A stretch of DNA of 64,000 nt, taken from positions 2,577,869 to 2,641,868 of the forward strand of contig NZ_LT575476.1 of assembly GCF_900086655.1 (NCBI RefSeq). The letters run 5' to 3'. Below the pieces are notes generated by a model that searched no databases, had not been told where the DNA came from, and saw only the letters and a program-made list of their open reading frames with translations. Origin of the DNA: Paenibacillus tuaregi (GTDB lineage Bacteria > Bacillota > Bacilli > Paenibacillales > Paenibacillaceae). The translations under genes were made by a program, and so were the position numbers. The first letter of the stretch is position 1; each line of letters opens with the position of its first letter. Shown here piece by piece: positions 8,890 to 17,928 of the stretch.

Positions 8890-9915
8890 ATGTTCAACCT
8901 TACAAATACTCAAGGCCGCATTTCGTTAAATTGCGTATTTCAGGGGCCAGGCCGCGTTGAACTAGTTGAGGAGCAGGTGCAGGAGCCGGGACCAGGACAA
9001 ATTTTATGTGCAGCCCAGAAGTCACTGATTAGCACGGGAACGGAGCTGGCTTGTCTGCAGGGTCAATTCGATGAGGGGACCGTCTGGTCTTCTTGGGTCA
9101 AGTACCCGTTTTATCCAGGATACTCTATGGCCGCGCAAGTGCTGAAGACAGGAGCTGCGGTTGAGAGGATGAAGCCTGGTGACAGGATTATCTGTCCGGC
9201 TGGACACCGCCAGTTCTTTCTTGCCAACGAGAAAGAAGCGGCTCTTATTCCTGATTCAGTCCGTGATGAGGAAGCGGTGTTTACGCAGGTTGCAAAGGTT
9301 GCCTTGGTCGGGGTCCTGCGCGCCGAACCGGCATTCGGAGAAAGAGTGGGCGTTGTTGGGCTCGGTCTGATTGGTCAGCTAGTCATCCAGCTTCTTGCTA
9401 TGAGCGGCTCTCGTCAGATTGTAGCGATAGGAACGGAACCCCTTCGATTGAAGCAAGCCGGTAACAACGGGGCAACGGATCTGCTGAATCTTCCGATAGC
9501 CGAAGCCTTCGAAGCTATCGAGGAGATTACCGGGGGCCGAATGCTGGACACAATCTACGATGTGACGGGTTCTTATCCTGTGCTGCCTTACTGCACGATG
9601 TTAACCCGGGAGCTCGGCAAAGTCATCTTGCTTGGTGATACAACGGAACCTTCCAAGCAGACGGTCGGGCCCAAAGTGGTTTTTAATTCTGTCAGTATCC
9701 TAGGGGCCCATGGCCGGTTGATGCAGGGGTTTAAAGGCTGGACGGAAGAGGATATGGATGGATTCATTTTTGAATCCATCGCCCGTGGGAAACTTGATGT
9801 GAAAAAACTCATTACAGAACAAGCAAGCCCGCTCGAAGCCGTATCCGTCTATTCCCAGCTCGTCGATCGCAGATCCGATTTCATGGGAGTATTATTCGAT
9901 TGGACACAATTGTAA
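8890..9915 (+). CDS. MDR-family NAD(P)-dependent oxidoreductase without zinc ligands
   Basis: 341 residues of the medium-chain dehydrogenase/reductase superfamily. An N-terminal GroES-like domain has the STGTELACLQG element, and the Rossmann domain has GVVGLGLIGQLVIQLL near residue 155. The four structural-zinc cysteines and the usual catalytic Cys-His pair are missing, which places it with the SGTE-type members (such as BchC-like proteins) rather than the zinc alcohol dehydrogenases. Start ATG 8890 has AGGAAG upstream. It lies 57 bases after the radical SAM gene in the same operon. It may oxidise or reduce a hydroxyl/keto group on the sugar or ACP-bound intermediate; this is inference. Confidence 0.82.
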   Translation: MFNLTNTQGRISLNCVFQGPGRVELVEEQVQEPGPGQILCAAQKSLISTGTELACLQGQFDEGTVWSSWVKYPFYPGYSMAAQVLKTGAAVERMKPGDRIICPAGHRQFFLANEKEAALIPDSVRDEEAVFTQVAKVALVGVLRAEPAFGERVGVVGLGLIGQLVIQLLAMSGSRQIVAIGTEPLRLKQAGNNGATDLLNLPIAEAFEAIEEITGGRMLDTIYDVTGSYPVLPYCTMLTRELGKVILLGDTTEPSKQTVGPKVVFNSVSILGAHGRLMQGFKGWTEEDMDGFIFESIARGKLDVKKLITEQASPLEAVSVYSQLVDRRSDFMGVLFDWTQL

Positions 9916-9933
9916 GGTCAAAGGAGAACCAAC

Positions 9934-11556
9934 ATGAAAGCGTGCAATGAGCTTACACTGAAGGAGAAAATTGGCCAGCTTCTGATGGTTGGCTTCGAGG
10001 GTCTCACACCGGATGCGAATATTCGGGACCTGCTGCACAACCATTTCGCCGGAGGAGTTGTGTTATTTTCCCGTAACCTGGATACTACCCGGCAGTCATT
10101 TGCCTTAACACAGGAACTCCAACGGATGGCGATGTCATCTACTGGCATCCCGCTATGGATCGGGACGGATCAGGAGGGAGGCATGGTTGTCCGCTTAAGG
10201 CAGGGCATCGCCCAGCTGCCAGCGGCCATGGCCTTGGGAGCGGCCCGTGATCCCCGCTTGCTTTACGAAGCCGCCAAGGGAACGGCGGAGGAACTGAGGA
10301 CACTTGGCATCAATATGAATTTCGCGCCTGTAGTAGACATCAATGTTAATCCGCGGAATCCAATTATTGATGTCCGCTCGTTCGGAGACGATGCGGAGCT
10401 TGTCGCAGAGCTGGGAATCGCCGCCATGCAGGGCTTTCAGGACGGGGGAATCGTCTCCGTCATCAAGCACTTTCCCGGCCATGGCGATACGGAGACGGAT
10501 TCCCATGCGGAGCTGCCTGTCCTGAGGCATTCCCTTGAACGGCTGTGGCTCGTGGAGCTTGTGCCGTTCCATAAGGCTGCACGGGCCGGAGCCGAAGCCA
10601 TTATGACGGCACACGTTGGTGTTCCGGTGCTCACTGGCGGCAAGCCTGTACCAGCCACGCTCTCCCCGGAAATTCTGACAGGCCTGCTGCGGGAAGAGCT
10701 TGATTTTAACGGCCTTGTTGTAACCGATTGCATGGAGATGGATGCTGTAACACAGGGGATCGGCGTGGGCGAGGCCGTCGTCCGGGCTGTACTGGCCGGA
10801 TCGGACCTTCATCTTGTCAGTCATATTTATCAAAGCCAGTTGGAGGCAGTGGCGGCCCTGGAGCGTGCGGTGGCGGAAGGGCGTCTGACGGAGGAGAGGA
10901 TTGATGCTTCTGTGAAACGAATCCTCTATCTTAAGGAGCGCCACATTGTCGAGGGGAGGGAGCTTAGCTGGGAAGAGGTAAGCCGTCGTCTGCAGCAACC
11001 CCAAACCCTCCGGGCCATTGAGCGGCTGCGCGAGATGAGCATCACCGCTGTGAATCGGGAACCGGATTATTGCGGGTTGTCTCCCGAGATGGACACGCTA
11101 GTGCTCTGGCCACAAGTAGCTGCCGCCAGTAAATCCGAGGATGAACCGATATACGATGCCACCCTTGGGGACATACTGTGCTCGTTTATTACAGCCAAGT
11201 TTAAGGAGCGTATGTACGGAAGCAGTCCGGGACCGGATGAGATTGAGGCTCTGATCTCAGAGGCCGCAAATTATGATCAGATCGTCGTGGGCGTGTTCCA
11301 CACGGCTTCAAATCCTGGCCAGCCAGCTTTGGTGGACAAGCTGTTAACAGGAAAGTCCAAGGTTATTCCGGTCTCCCTGCGCAACCCCGTGGATCTCGCG
11401 GCATTCCCGGATGCCAAGGGCTTCCTTGCCTGTTATGAGCCCCATCCGCATACTTTGCAGGCTCTATCCCTCGTTCTGATGGGCAAGCTGAAGCCTACAG
11501 GAACACTGCCAGTCACGATTCCAGAATACTCATCAAAAGGGGGGAGTATTATATGA
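9934..11556 (+). CDS. GH3 beta-N-acetylhexosaminidase-like (NagZ type)
   Basis: 540-residue glycoside hydrolase family 3 protein. The catalytic domain (about 1-335) has the NagZ signatures GTDQEGGMVVRL, KHFPGHGDTETDSH (the His that acts as general acid/base in NagZ) and the nucleophile Asp in VVTDCMEMDA. A second domain of about 200 residues follows, as in long Gram-positive NagZ forms. There is no signal peptide, so it acts in the cytoplasm, unlike muropeptide-recycling NagZ forms that are exported in Bacillus. RBS AAGGAG is 8 bases before ATG 9934. Inside a biosynthetic operon it may trim or activate a glycosylated intermediate; its exact substrate is unknown. Confidence 0.87.
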   Translation: MKACNELTLKEKIGQLLMVGFEGLTPDANIRDLLHNHFAGGVVLFSRNLDTTRQSFALTQELQRMAMSSTGIPLWIGTDQEGGMVVRLRQGIAQLPAAMALGAARDPRLLYEAAKGTAEELRTLGINMNFAPVVDINVNPRNPIIDVRSFGDDAELVAELGIAAMQGFQDGGIVSVIKHFPGHGDTETDSHAELPVLRHSLERLWLVELVPFHKAARAGAEAIMTAHVGVPVLTGGKPVPATLSPEILTGLLREELDFNGLVVTDCMEMDAVTQGIGVGEAVVRAVLAGSDLHLVSHIYQSQLEAVAALERAVAEGRLTEERIDASVKRILYLKERHIVEGRELSWEEVSRRLQQPQTLRAIERLREMSITAVNREPDYCGLSPEMDTLVLWPQVAAASKSEDEPIYDATLGDILCSFITAKFKERMYGSSPGPDEIEALISEAANYDQIVVGVFHTASNPGQPALVDKLLTGKSKVIPVSLRNPVDLAAFPDAKGFLACYEPHPHTLQALSLVLMGKLKPTGTLPVTIPEYSSKGGSII

Positions 11557-12596
11557 ATGCCGTTCAGCTTCCAGTGCTGAATCCGCCACTTAAAGGATTT
11601 TTACGATGGGCCTACACGCTTTCGATTACCAGCGCCCATGAAGAAACCATCCCATGGTATTACAGCAATTTTATTCAGCTATCCTGCACCAAGAAATTTC
11701 TGGAGCACGGCAGCCATTGCTATATGGACTTTTTCAGAGGCAAACCCAACGAACTGAATTTTAACAATCCGTTTCTGCTCACCTGCTCTGTTAATTATAC
11801 GATTATGGAGAGTCTCGCCATGGACAACTGGCCCAGATTTTTCGCGGACCAGATCAAGAGCGGTTATTATTGCATCGTCTTTTTGGATGAGTCCAAGCTA
11901 TCACCGGCCCCCTACTATCAGAAGGAGCCGTTTCCTCATCATCTTTTTATATACGGTTTCGATTGGGATGAAAGTCTCTTCTATGTTTCCATGTTCGACT
12001 ATACGGGAGTATACCGCAATCTGCAGATCCCGTTTCAGGAGTTCATAGAGGCTGTCCAATCTATGAGACATCTTCTGAGGGATAACGTCACGGCTGATCA
12101 TCATACGTATTTCTTTAAATATGAACCGCATTCGCCGTATCCATTCGATAAAACGGCTGTCCTCGATCAGCTGCGGGATTATATTAACGGGGAGAACCAC
12201 TTAAACCGGATTAATTACAATACCGACGACGTGGAAGCCTTCGGAATTAAAGTATACGACTACCTGCAAATGTACTATGATGCCGTAGAGAGCAGCGATC
12301 CCCGGTTGGATAGCCGCAGTGATGTGAGACACCTTCATGTCCTGTGGGAGCATAAGAAAATGATGAGTGAGCGGATTGCCTATTTGGTCGAAGAGGAGAT
12401 CATCCCCTATGATGAGGAGCTGGTTGAAGGCTACAAGGATATCACTAAAAGGGCGATGAAGCTGAGAGATCAGTACATCCGTCACGAAATCCGTGAAGAT
12501 AAGGAAGTGTTCGAGCGGCTGAGGCTTCGGTTTAACCAGTTCCGGGAGGAAGAGCCGGCTTTATTGCGCAAATTAATTGCAATGCTGGAGGCGTGA
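11553..12596 (+). CDS. BtrH/C39-fold-like protein, possible acyltransferase
   Basis: 347-residue cytoplasmic protein and last gene of the operon, overlapping the GH3 stop by 4 bases (ATGA). I see a pattern like the BtrH N-terminal family (papain/C39-like fold): an early Cys region (HGSHCYMDFF, LTCSVNY) and a central HHLFIYGFDWDESLFYVSMF followed by LQIPFQEFIEAV, the usual His-strand-then-EF arrangement. The C-terminal third (about 230-345) is charged and helical. BtrH of butirosin moves an aminoacyl group from the ACP to the aminoglycoside; with ACP and ATP-grasp genes in the same operon, a transferase or thioesterase role is a reasonable guess. The homology call rests on pattern only. Confidence 0.6.
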   Translation: MNAVQLPVLNPPLKGFLRWAYTLSITSAHEETIPWYYSNFIQLSCTKKFLEHGSHCYMDFFRGKPNELNFNNPFLLTCSVNYTIMESLAMDNWPRFFADQIKSGYYCIVFLDESKLSPAPYYQKEPFPHHLFIYGFDWDESLFYVSMFDYTGVYRNLQIPFQEFIEAVQSMRHLLRDNVTADHHTYFFKYEPHSPYPFDKTAVLDQLRDYINGENHLNRINYNTDDVEAFGIKVYDYLQMYYDAVESSDPRLDSRSDVRHLHVLWEHKKMMSERIAYLVEEEIIPYDEELVEGYKDITKRAMKLRDQYIRHEIREDKEVFERLRLRFNQFREEEPALLRKLIAMLEA

Positions 12597-12676
12597 ATTA
12601 AGCCGCTTTGGGCCAACGACAGCAAGAAATCAATTCCAAGAGGCTGCTGTTACAAAACAACATTTAACGCAGTACT

Positions 12677-12723
12677 AAGGCTGGCTGCCCTTCTATTTAT
12701 GAGGAGGTCGGCCGCCTTGTTTT
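12677..12723 (+). terminator. Probable terminator of the ACP operon
   Basis: An imperfect GC-rich stem, AAGGCTGGCTGCCC against GGTCGGCCGCCTT, with a loop and a short T run lies about 80 bases after the last gene of the operon. Pairing is interrupted, so the assignment is tentative. Confidence 0.4.
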
Positions 12724-12838
12724 CACGCACTCAAGGGATAGTAGAACCAATACATACATTCTTCATTAGACAAGAGGCTAGAACATCTACCGTTGGCTAA
12801 ATCTCTCTTGGAAAAAAATTGGTTTTAACTGGGGATGT

Positions 12839-13798
12839 TTATGGGCAAAATAAGCTAAATCTCTCCCGCATACCTTCCAACACTTCTTCTGGCATTTCCC
12901 TGATCTTGATATCTCCACCCAGGAAAAGCAGCCAATTTGTGATTTCGTTCAGTTCTTCGGATTTATGAACATTAATAAAAGTCCGCAGAATAGCTGTGGT
13001 TTGGTAGGGGTTCGTATAGGAAATTGAAACTTTTAAAGGATGGTATTTTCTGAACTGAGCGATCGCTTTGGGGCCAAGCTCAAGGACAAGATTGACTGCT
13101 TCTTCCTGCTTCATGAGTTCTAAAATTTTCTTTTTACTTAATCTTTTTTTGATTGGGTAGGGTTCTACTGTGACGAGATTGTCGACAGAAAAGGTCCGCC
13201 TCTTCTTCTCATCCAAGTCAAAACCTTCAACTAGCCACAGGCTCTTCTCACGATAAAGGTGCAAGAGATAGATGGGGTAAGACACGATTTCCTTCTCTTC
13301 TTGGAGGGCAACCGATAGATAGCTGTCTGAAAGGAGGATTTGGATGAGTTTTTCCAACATAGGGTGAGGCAGGTCTGATAGATCAAGCAGGTCAGGATTG
13401 TTAGGGTTGGTGCCCTCAAATAGCAGGATTTGATTCAAAAGAACAAGGTCATCCTGCTGGTTCTTTGAGATAAGTCCCAGTAATTTCTCAGCTAAAGACT
13501 GGCGGCTTTTAAGATAGGGGAGCTGTTGATTTCTTGTAGCCATAAACGCAATAAAGAGGGCTTTGATCTCATTATCGGTAAAACGAACCGTGGGAAGGAC
13601 AGAGTTGTTCATGACAAAATAGCCCCCGTCCCTTCCAACTTCTGCAACAAGGGGGACCCCTAGTGATTCAATTTCTCTAATGTCTCTAATTGCTGTTGAC
13701 CGGGAGATGTTAAATTCCCGCATGATTTCAGAAATGGTAAAGTGGGCGCGGTTGTTGACATACCGCATGATGATATTAATCCGTTCTACTTTTCTCAT
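12839..13798 (-). CDS. WYL-domain HTH transcriptional regulator (YafY type)
   Basis: 319 residues. An N-terminal winged helix-turn-helix of the HTH_11/DeoR-like type (FTISEIMREFNISRSTAIRD, about 18-40) is followed by a linker and a WYL domain (about 140-230, with LYREKSLWLVEGFDLDEKKR) and a C-terminal WCX extension. Such proteins sense a ligand through WYL and repress or activate an adjacent gene. It is divergent from the GyrI-like gene at 13908 across a 109-base region that very probably contains its operator. A near-copy of that region sits before a second GyrI-like gene at 45.9 kb, without a regulator gene, so this protein may act there in trans. Confidence 0.9.
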   Translation of the reverse strand: MRKVERINIIMRYVNNRAHFTISEIMREFNISRSTAIRDIREIESLGVPLVAEVGRDGGYFVMNNSVLPTVRFTDNEIKALFIAFMATRNQQLPYLKSRQSLAEKLLGLISKNQQDDLVLLNQILLFEGTNPNNPDLLDLSDLPHPMLEKLIQILLSDSYLSVALQEEKEIVSYPIYLLHLYREKSLWLVEGFDLDEKKRRTFSVDNLVTVEPYPIKKRLSKKKILELMKQEEAVNLVLELGPKAIAQFRKYHPLKVSISYTNPYQTTAILRTFINVHKSEELNEITNWLLFLGGDIKIREMPEEVLEGMRERFSLFCP

Positions 13799-13907
13799 CG
13801 GGGCCTCCTAAACAGTATCACTTTTTGACATGATTTAAGGTTATTATAAACCCATCAAGTGAAAAGACAAATCATTTGAAAATTTGAGAAAAAGGATGGT
13901 TTTGAAT

Positions 13908-14387
13908 ATGGCACAGTATACTCTTGAGGAAAAAGACAGCTTTACTGTATTGGGAATTGGAACTAAGCTGAAGAGCGATTATACCGACTATGCAGGCATC
14001 AACAAGGAAAAGGCAGACTTTTGGTCAGCCGTAGAACAAGATGGAAGACTGGATACTTTAAAGTCCATAGCTATAAATGACTATATTTTTGCCGTGAGCG
14101 AGGCAGTCAATAACAAGATGATGTATTATGCTGGCGTTATGACTGAAAAGTCGGTACCGGAAGAATCAAGAATTATTCAGTTTCCTAAAGGGGAATACCT
14201 GATTGTTAAAGGGGAAGCGAAGACGGCTGAGGAGCTGAGCAATCAGCTTGCCGGCATCGCCTTTGGTCAAGTCCTGCCAGAAGCAAATAACATTGCCTAT
14301 GTTGGGGGGCCGAATGCAGCAGTTGAGATGGGACAGCGGGACGGTGTAGTATTTGGTGAAATGTGGATTCCCGTTGTAAGGAAGTAA
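13908..14387 (+). CDS. GyrI-like small-molecule-binding protein (copy 1)
   Basis: 159-residue single-domain protein of the GyrI-like/AraC effector-binding family (SHS2 fold). It has the expected beta-rich pattern: a YTLEEKDSFTVLGIGTKL start, a central YYAGVMTEKSVPEE, an FPKGEYLIVKGEAKT strand and a closing EMWIPVV. Starts at TTG 13884 or ATG 13896 are possible but ATG 13908 fits the AAGGATGG site and the paralogue. Members bind cationic or hydrophobic small molecules, and some hydrolyse cyclopropanoid toxins. The paralogue at 45387-45893 shares most residues. It is divergent from the WYL regulator, its likely controller. Confidence 0.88.
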   Translation: MAQYTLEEKDSFTVLGIGTKLKSDYTDYAGINKEKADFWSAVEQDGRLDTLKSIAINDYIFAVSEAVNNKMMYYAGVMTEKSVPEESRIIQFPKGEYLIVKGEAKTAEELSNQLAGIAFGQVLPEANNIAYVGGPNAAVEMGQRDGVVFGEMWIPVVRK

Positions 14388-14430
14388 ACAGATTTTGTAA
14401 CGCTCGCAAAACTTGTTAGGAGGAATGAAC

Positions 14431-14895
14431 ATGTCCTATGTTGTTGATTTTAATAATGTGTCTACAGTTGGATTGGAGTCTTCACCGGTAGCTGAGGCGC
14501 TTGCTGGACTACGGGCTAATGAAGCGCGTTACTACATGAACAAATACAAACATGAGTTTACGGTCGTTCCCGCCAGTGAGAGCCAGGAGACGCTGGATTA
14601 CGTGAACCGGATTTTGAAAGAAGAACGTGATATTGAGTTCGCGGCCAAGCCTTTAGAGACGTCCCGTTTTCAGGTGGAAAATATCCTAATGGCCTATGTT
14701 TTTTATGAAGATGGCCTCGGACTCAATGTGATGTACACGATTGATGATCCTAAGAAGCGGGCTGTTGGTTTTAAGCTGTCTGAGGGGATGGAAGTCCCTC
14801 AGGAGCTAGAAGGGAAATTTAAGTTTGCCAGACAGAAATCTAAATTAGCTGGAACGATTCGGGGTTCGTTCTTTGTAATTAAGGGAGAATACTAG
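14431..14895 (+). CDS. Conserved protein of unknown function
   Basis: 154-residue soluble protein, 43 bases after the GyrI-like gene and probably in its operon. Start ATG 14431 is preceded by TTAGGAGG; the longer TTG start at 14413 would overlap this site. No signal peptide or known motif was found. The sequence alternates short strands and one amphipathic helix (about residues 20-70) and is rich in charged residues. No family was recognised. Confidence 0.8.
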   Translation: MSYVVDFNNVSTVGLESSPVAEALAGLRANEARYYMNKYKHEFTVVPASESQETLDYVNRILKEERDIEFAAKPLETSRFQVENILMAYVFYEDGLGLNVMYTIDDPKKRAVGFKLSEGMEVPQELEGKFKFARQKSKLAGTIRGSFFVIKGEY

Positions 14896-14937
14896 ACAGC
14901 TAACGATTCCGCGAGGAAATCGTGAAAACAAAAATGA

Positions 14938-14965
14938 ATGGATTGAGGACATTCCTCAATCCATT
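14938..14965. terminator. Bidirectional terminator hairpin
   Basis: A perfect 12-bp stem, ATGGATTGAGGA/TCCTCAATCCAT, with loop CAT and flanking A and T runs, between the convergent unknown gene and the SDR gene. Confidence 0.75.
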
Positions 14966-14985
14966 TCCATTTCTATGAGTGAATC

Positions 14986-15780
14986 TTAGAACACGCTGCG
15001 TACAAGGCCTCCGTCAATCCGGTAAGCAGCACCGGTAATGGCCGAGGAAAGGGGGCTGCTTAGGAAGGTAACCAGGTTGGCTATTTCTTCTGGCCGAATA
15101 AGCCTTTGAATGATCGAGGTTGGCCGATTCTCTTTCATAAATCGTTTCTCAGCTTCTTCTACAGTCATTTTCTCATCAGGATAGAGCGTGTTTAACCATG
15201 TCTCAACTCCTTCCGTTAAAGTGGAACCAGGCATAACGGTATTGACCGTTACATTCGTTCCTTTGGCCAGCTCCGCTAAGCTCCGGGAAATCGAGAGCTG
15301 CATAGACTTGGTTGCACTATAATGAGCCATTTCTTGTGAAGGCATGATAGCTGCTTCGCTGGCAATAAAGATGACCCGGCCTTCTTTCTTCTCAATCATT
15401 CGGTTTAAATAGTGACGGGAGAGCCTAACCCCACTCATAATGTTGACCTCGAAGAATCTAAACCAATCTTCATCAGGAATATCAAAATATTCGGCAGCCT
15501 CGAATATGCCAAGGTTGTTAATCAAAATGTCAACATCAGCGAATTTCTCAATTATCTGTCGACACCCTTGCTCTGTTCCCAAATCCGCAGCTGCGGATTC
15601 GAGTTTAGCGCTCGCATGCCTATCTCGAATTTCCTTAATCGTGTTGGTTACTTTCTCCTCACTGCGGCCATTGATAAGCACGGTGGCGCCTTCCGCCGCT
15701 AATGATGTGGCGATCGCTTTTCCGATACCTGCTGTAGACCCTGTAACCAGAGCTGTCTTTCCTTGCAAATGAAGTTCCAT
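14986..15780 (-). CDS. Short-chain dehydrogenase/reductase
   Basis: 264-residue classical SDR oxidoreductase. The NAD(P)-binding motif TGSTAGIG (residues 14-21), the NNLG element and the catalytic Ser/YSATK (Tyr-x-x-x-Lys near 153-157) are all present, and the length is typical. Substrate not predictable. It is divergent from the aldo/keto reductase gene at 16015, and the shared 234-base gap contains a perfect palindrome (15890-15905) of the kind bound by HxlR-type regulators, so both genes may respond to electrophile or aldehyde stress. That link is inference. Confidence 0.92.
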   Translation of the reverse strand: MELHLQGKTALVTGSTAGIGKAIATSLAAEGATVLINGRSEEKVTNTIKEIRDRHASAKLESAAADLGTEQGCRQIIEKFADVDILINNLGIFEAAEYFDIPDEDWFRFFEVNIMSGVRLSRHYLNRMIEKKEGRVIFIASEAAIMPSQEMAHYSATKSMQLSISRSLAELAKGTNVTVNTVMPGSTLTEGVETWLNTLYPDEKMTVEEAEKRFMKENRPTSIIQRLIRPEEIANLVTFLSSPLSSAITGAAYRIDGGLVRSVF

Positions 15781-15871
15781 GTGTATTCCTCCAAATGTTT
15801 TTAATAATATGGATTAATAACCGTAATGTTATGAATAGACTCTTCCAGCTGCATAACTGGATAGGCACTTT

Positions 15872-15905
15872 TTAGTACCTATAGCACTAAAAAGTACGTA
15901 CTTTT
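15872..15905. promoter_or_regulatory. Palindromic operator, HxlR-type appearance
   Basis: AAAAGTACGTACTTTT (15890-15905) is a perfect 16-base palindrome, and an imperfect palindrome TTAGTACCTATAGCACTAA lies directly beside it (15872-15890). AGTAC-centred palindromes are found at promoters controlled by HxlR-family regulators in Bacillales. No regulator gene of that family is in the window. Confidence 0.5.
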
Positions 15906-16014
15906 ATTTTCACTTGTCCTATTACATAATAGATTTCGCCGGCAAGGTCAGTCAAAATTTTAAATAGCAAAATCATTAGTTCCGGCAGATCGTTTAGTTT
16001 AGGAGGAATTTTCA

Positions 16015-16857
16015 ATGATAAAGAATTTGCAAGATACAGTGACTCTACACAATGGTGTGGACATGCCAGGATTTGGTCTCGGGGTATTTAAAGTAGAAGA
16101 GGGGCCAGAGCTTGTAAATGCGGTTAAAGCAGCCATCACACATGGATACCGGAGTATCGATACAGCAGCGATTTATGGAAATGAAGAAGGCGTAGGTCAA
16201 GGTATCCGTGAAGGATTGCAAGCAGCAGGTATCTCAAGAGAAGAGGTATTTGTTACTTCAAAAGTATGGAATGCTGATCTAGGCAATGAATCGACAATCG
16301 CAGCTTATGAGACAAGCCTTAAAAAGCTTGGACTCGAGTACCTCGATCTATATCTGATTCATTGGCCTGTTGAGGGCAAATATAAAGAAGCATGGCGTGC
16401 ATTAGAAACGCTTTATAAAGAAGGACGGGTAAAAGCGATTGGTGTAAGCAACTTCCAAATCCATCATCTTGAAGACTTGTTGAAAGACGCAGAAATTAAA
16501 CCGGTAATCAACCAGGTGGAATATCATCCATGTTTAACTCAAAAAGAGCTGCGAGCATTCTGTGAACAACACGGCATTCAAATGGAAGCTTGGTCTCCGC
16601 TAATGCAAGGTGGACTATTAGACAACGAAGTATTGACTACGATTGCTGCGAAATATAATAAATCTGTAGCTCAAGTGATTTTGCGCTGGGATGTGCAGAA
16701 CGGCATTATTACGATTCCAAAATCAACTAAAGAGCATCGTATTATAGAAAATGCTGCTATTTTTGATTTTGAACTCACTGCAGAAGATATGAAGCTGATT
16801 GATGAATTGAATCAGAATCACCGGGTAGGTCCAGACCCTGACAATTTTGACTTTTAA
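16015..16857 (+). CDS. yvgN: Aldo/keto reductase, YvgN-like glyoxal reductase
   Basis: 280-residue NADPH-dependent aldo/keto reductase, soluble TIM barrel. The catalytic tetrad is visible: Asp and Tyr in [13 protein letters not shown], Lys in TSKVWN and His in YLIHWP. The C-terminal NADP-binding [10 protein letters not shown] is present, and the sequence closely matches Bacillus YvgN, which reduces methylglyoxal and other aldehydes. RBS AGGAGG lies before ATG 16015. The gene stands alone with its own terminator. Confidence 0.92.
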   Translation: MIKNLQDTVTLHNGVDMPGFGLGVFKVEEGPELVNAVKAAITHGYRSIDTAAIYGNEEGVGQGIREGLQAAGISREEVFVTSKVWNADLGNESTIAAYETSLKKLGLEYLDLYLIHWPVEGKYKEAWRALETLYKEGRVKAIGVSNFQIHHLEDLLKDAEIKPVINQVEYHPCLTQKELRAFCEQHGIQMEAWSPLMQGGLLDNEVLTTIAAKYNKSVAQVILRWDVQNGIITIPKSTKEHRIIENAAIFDFELTAEDMKLIDELNQNHRVGPDPDNFDF

Positions 16858-16877
16858 TCTATAAACCATAAGAACAT

Positions 16878-16920
16878 ACACATAAAAAAAGCCGCAGTAG
16901 TTGCGGCTTTTTTTATGTGT
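16878..16920 (+). terminator. Strong terminator after the aldo/keto reductase gene
   Basis: ACATAAAAAAAGCCGCA/TGCGGCTTTTTTTATGT forms a long near-perfect hairpin with a 7-base T run. It lies between convergent genes and can stop transcription from both sides. Confidence 0.9.
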
Positions 16921-16926
16921 ATCAGT

Positions 16927-17685
16927 CTAGACGGACGCAATCATAACCTTAACTTCAAAGTCCTTAAAAATTTTATCAAATGATTGTACTGGCTCGATAT
17001 CTGTGACTATCATATCAATTTGATCGAATTGACAAACACGGTGAAACAAACTTTTTTCAAATTTGCTTGAATCTGCTAGTAAAATAATCTGGTTTGCTCT
17101 TTTGATCATCTCTCTTTTCATATAGGCTTCTTCTACTGTAGAAGCGAATACGCCTTCGAGTGACAGCCCGCATGCACCTAAGAACAATTTATCTACTTTG
17201 ATATCGGACAGCATTTCGATTGCACGAGGACCGAATACGTATCGATGCCAAGTATTTAGCTCACCACCTAACAAATGGGTGGTGATTTCAGGTTTGTCGC
17301 ATAGGATAGCAGCAATGTCGATGGAATTAGTCACAATAATGTTATTTTTCGATGTTAAAAATTCAGTGGTGTATTGTGTCGTAGTCCCTGCATCCATTAG
17401 GAGATAGTCCCCGTCCTGAATGATGGAAGCAGCCATATAGGCAATTCGACGTTTATTCTCAGCGTTTTCTAATCGATCTTTATAGCTGTTTATATGCTTG
17501 GTAAGCGCAGGCAACATAGCACCGCCTCGGATTCGAACGATTAAACCATCCTGTTCCATCTTCACCATATCGCGTCTGGCCGTATCATAAGAAACCTCGT
17601 ATAGTGAGCAAATTTCCTCCATGCTGATCTTCAGATTTGATTTTAAATAGTCCAGAATGGATTTTATTCTTTCTTCCTGATTCAT
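16927..17685 (-). CDS. DeoR/GlpR-family transcriptional regulator
   Basis: 252 residues, the usual length. The N-terminal DeoR HTH (about 5-60, with SMEEICSLYEVSYDTARRDM) is followed by a DeoRC sugar-phosphate sensor domain of isomerase fold (DAGTTTQYTTEFL, FLGACGLSLEGVFA, LLADSSKFEKS). Such proteins repress sugar catabolism genes until a sugar phosphate binds. It is divergent from the Gfo/Idh/MocA dehydrogenase gene at 17929, its likely target, across 243 bases. Confidence 0.92.
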   Translation of the reverse strand: MNQEERIKSILDYLKSNLKISMEEICSLYEVSYDTARRDMVKMEQDGLIVRIRGGAMLPALTKHINSYKDRLENAENKRRIAYMAASIIQDGDYLLMDAGTTTQYTTEFLTSKNNIIVTNSIDIAAILCDKPEITTHLLGGELNTWHRYVFGPRAIEMLSDIKVDKLFLGACGLSLEGVFASTVEEAYMKREMIKRANQIILLADSSKFEKSLFHRVCQFDQIDMIVTDIEPVQSFDKIFKDFEVKVMIASV

Positions 17686-17928
17686 ATTTGTCCACCTTAG
17701 CTGTTTAGTCTCCCTTTATTTTAGTATTTGTTGCCTCCTAATACAATGCAAGCTCAATTTATTGTCATTGTTAACCTGCACAAAGGTTGCAAGAAACCAG
17801 GTATAATTAAGTGAAATAATTGAATTTGTAATTATTTAAACTATTATTTGTCATGTATTTTCGGTATAATAAATACAATGAAATAAATTCGAGGCTTAAC
17901 AAGCTCCAGAGAAAGCGGGGAATAACTA

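Noticed and set aside
10195..11004. A 269-codon open frame on the minus strand
   Set aside because: It is antisense to the GH3 gene, whose catalytic motifs are all intact; high-GC codons leave the opposite frame open by chance.
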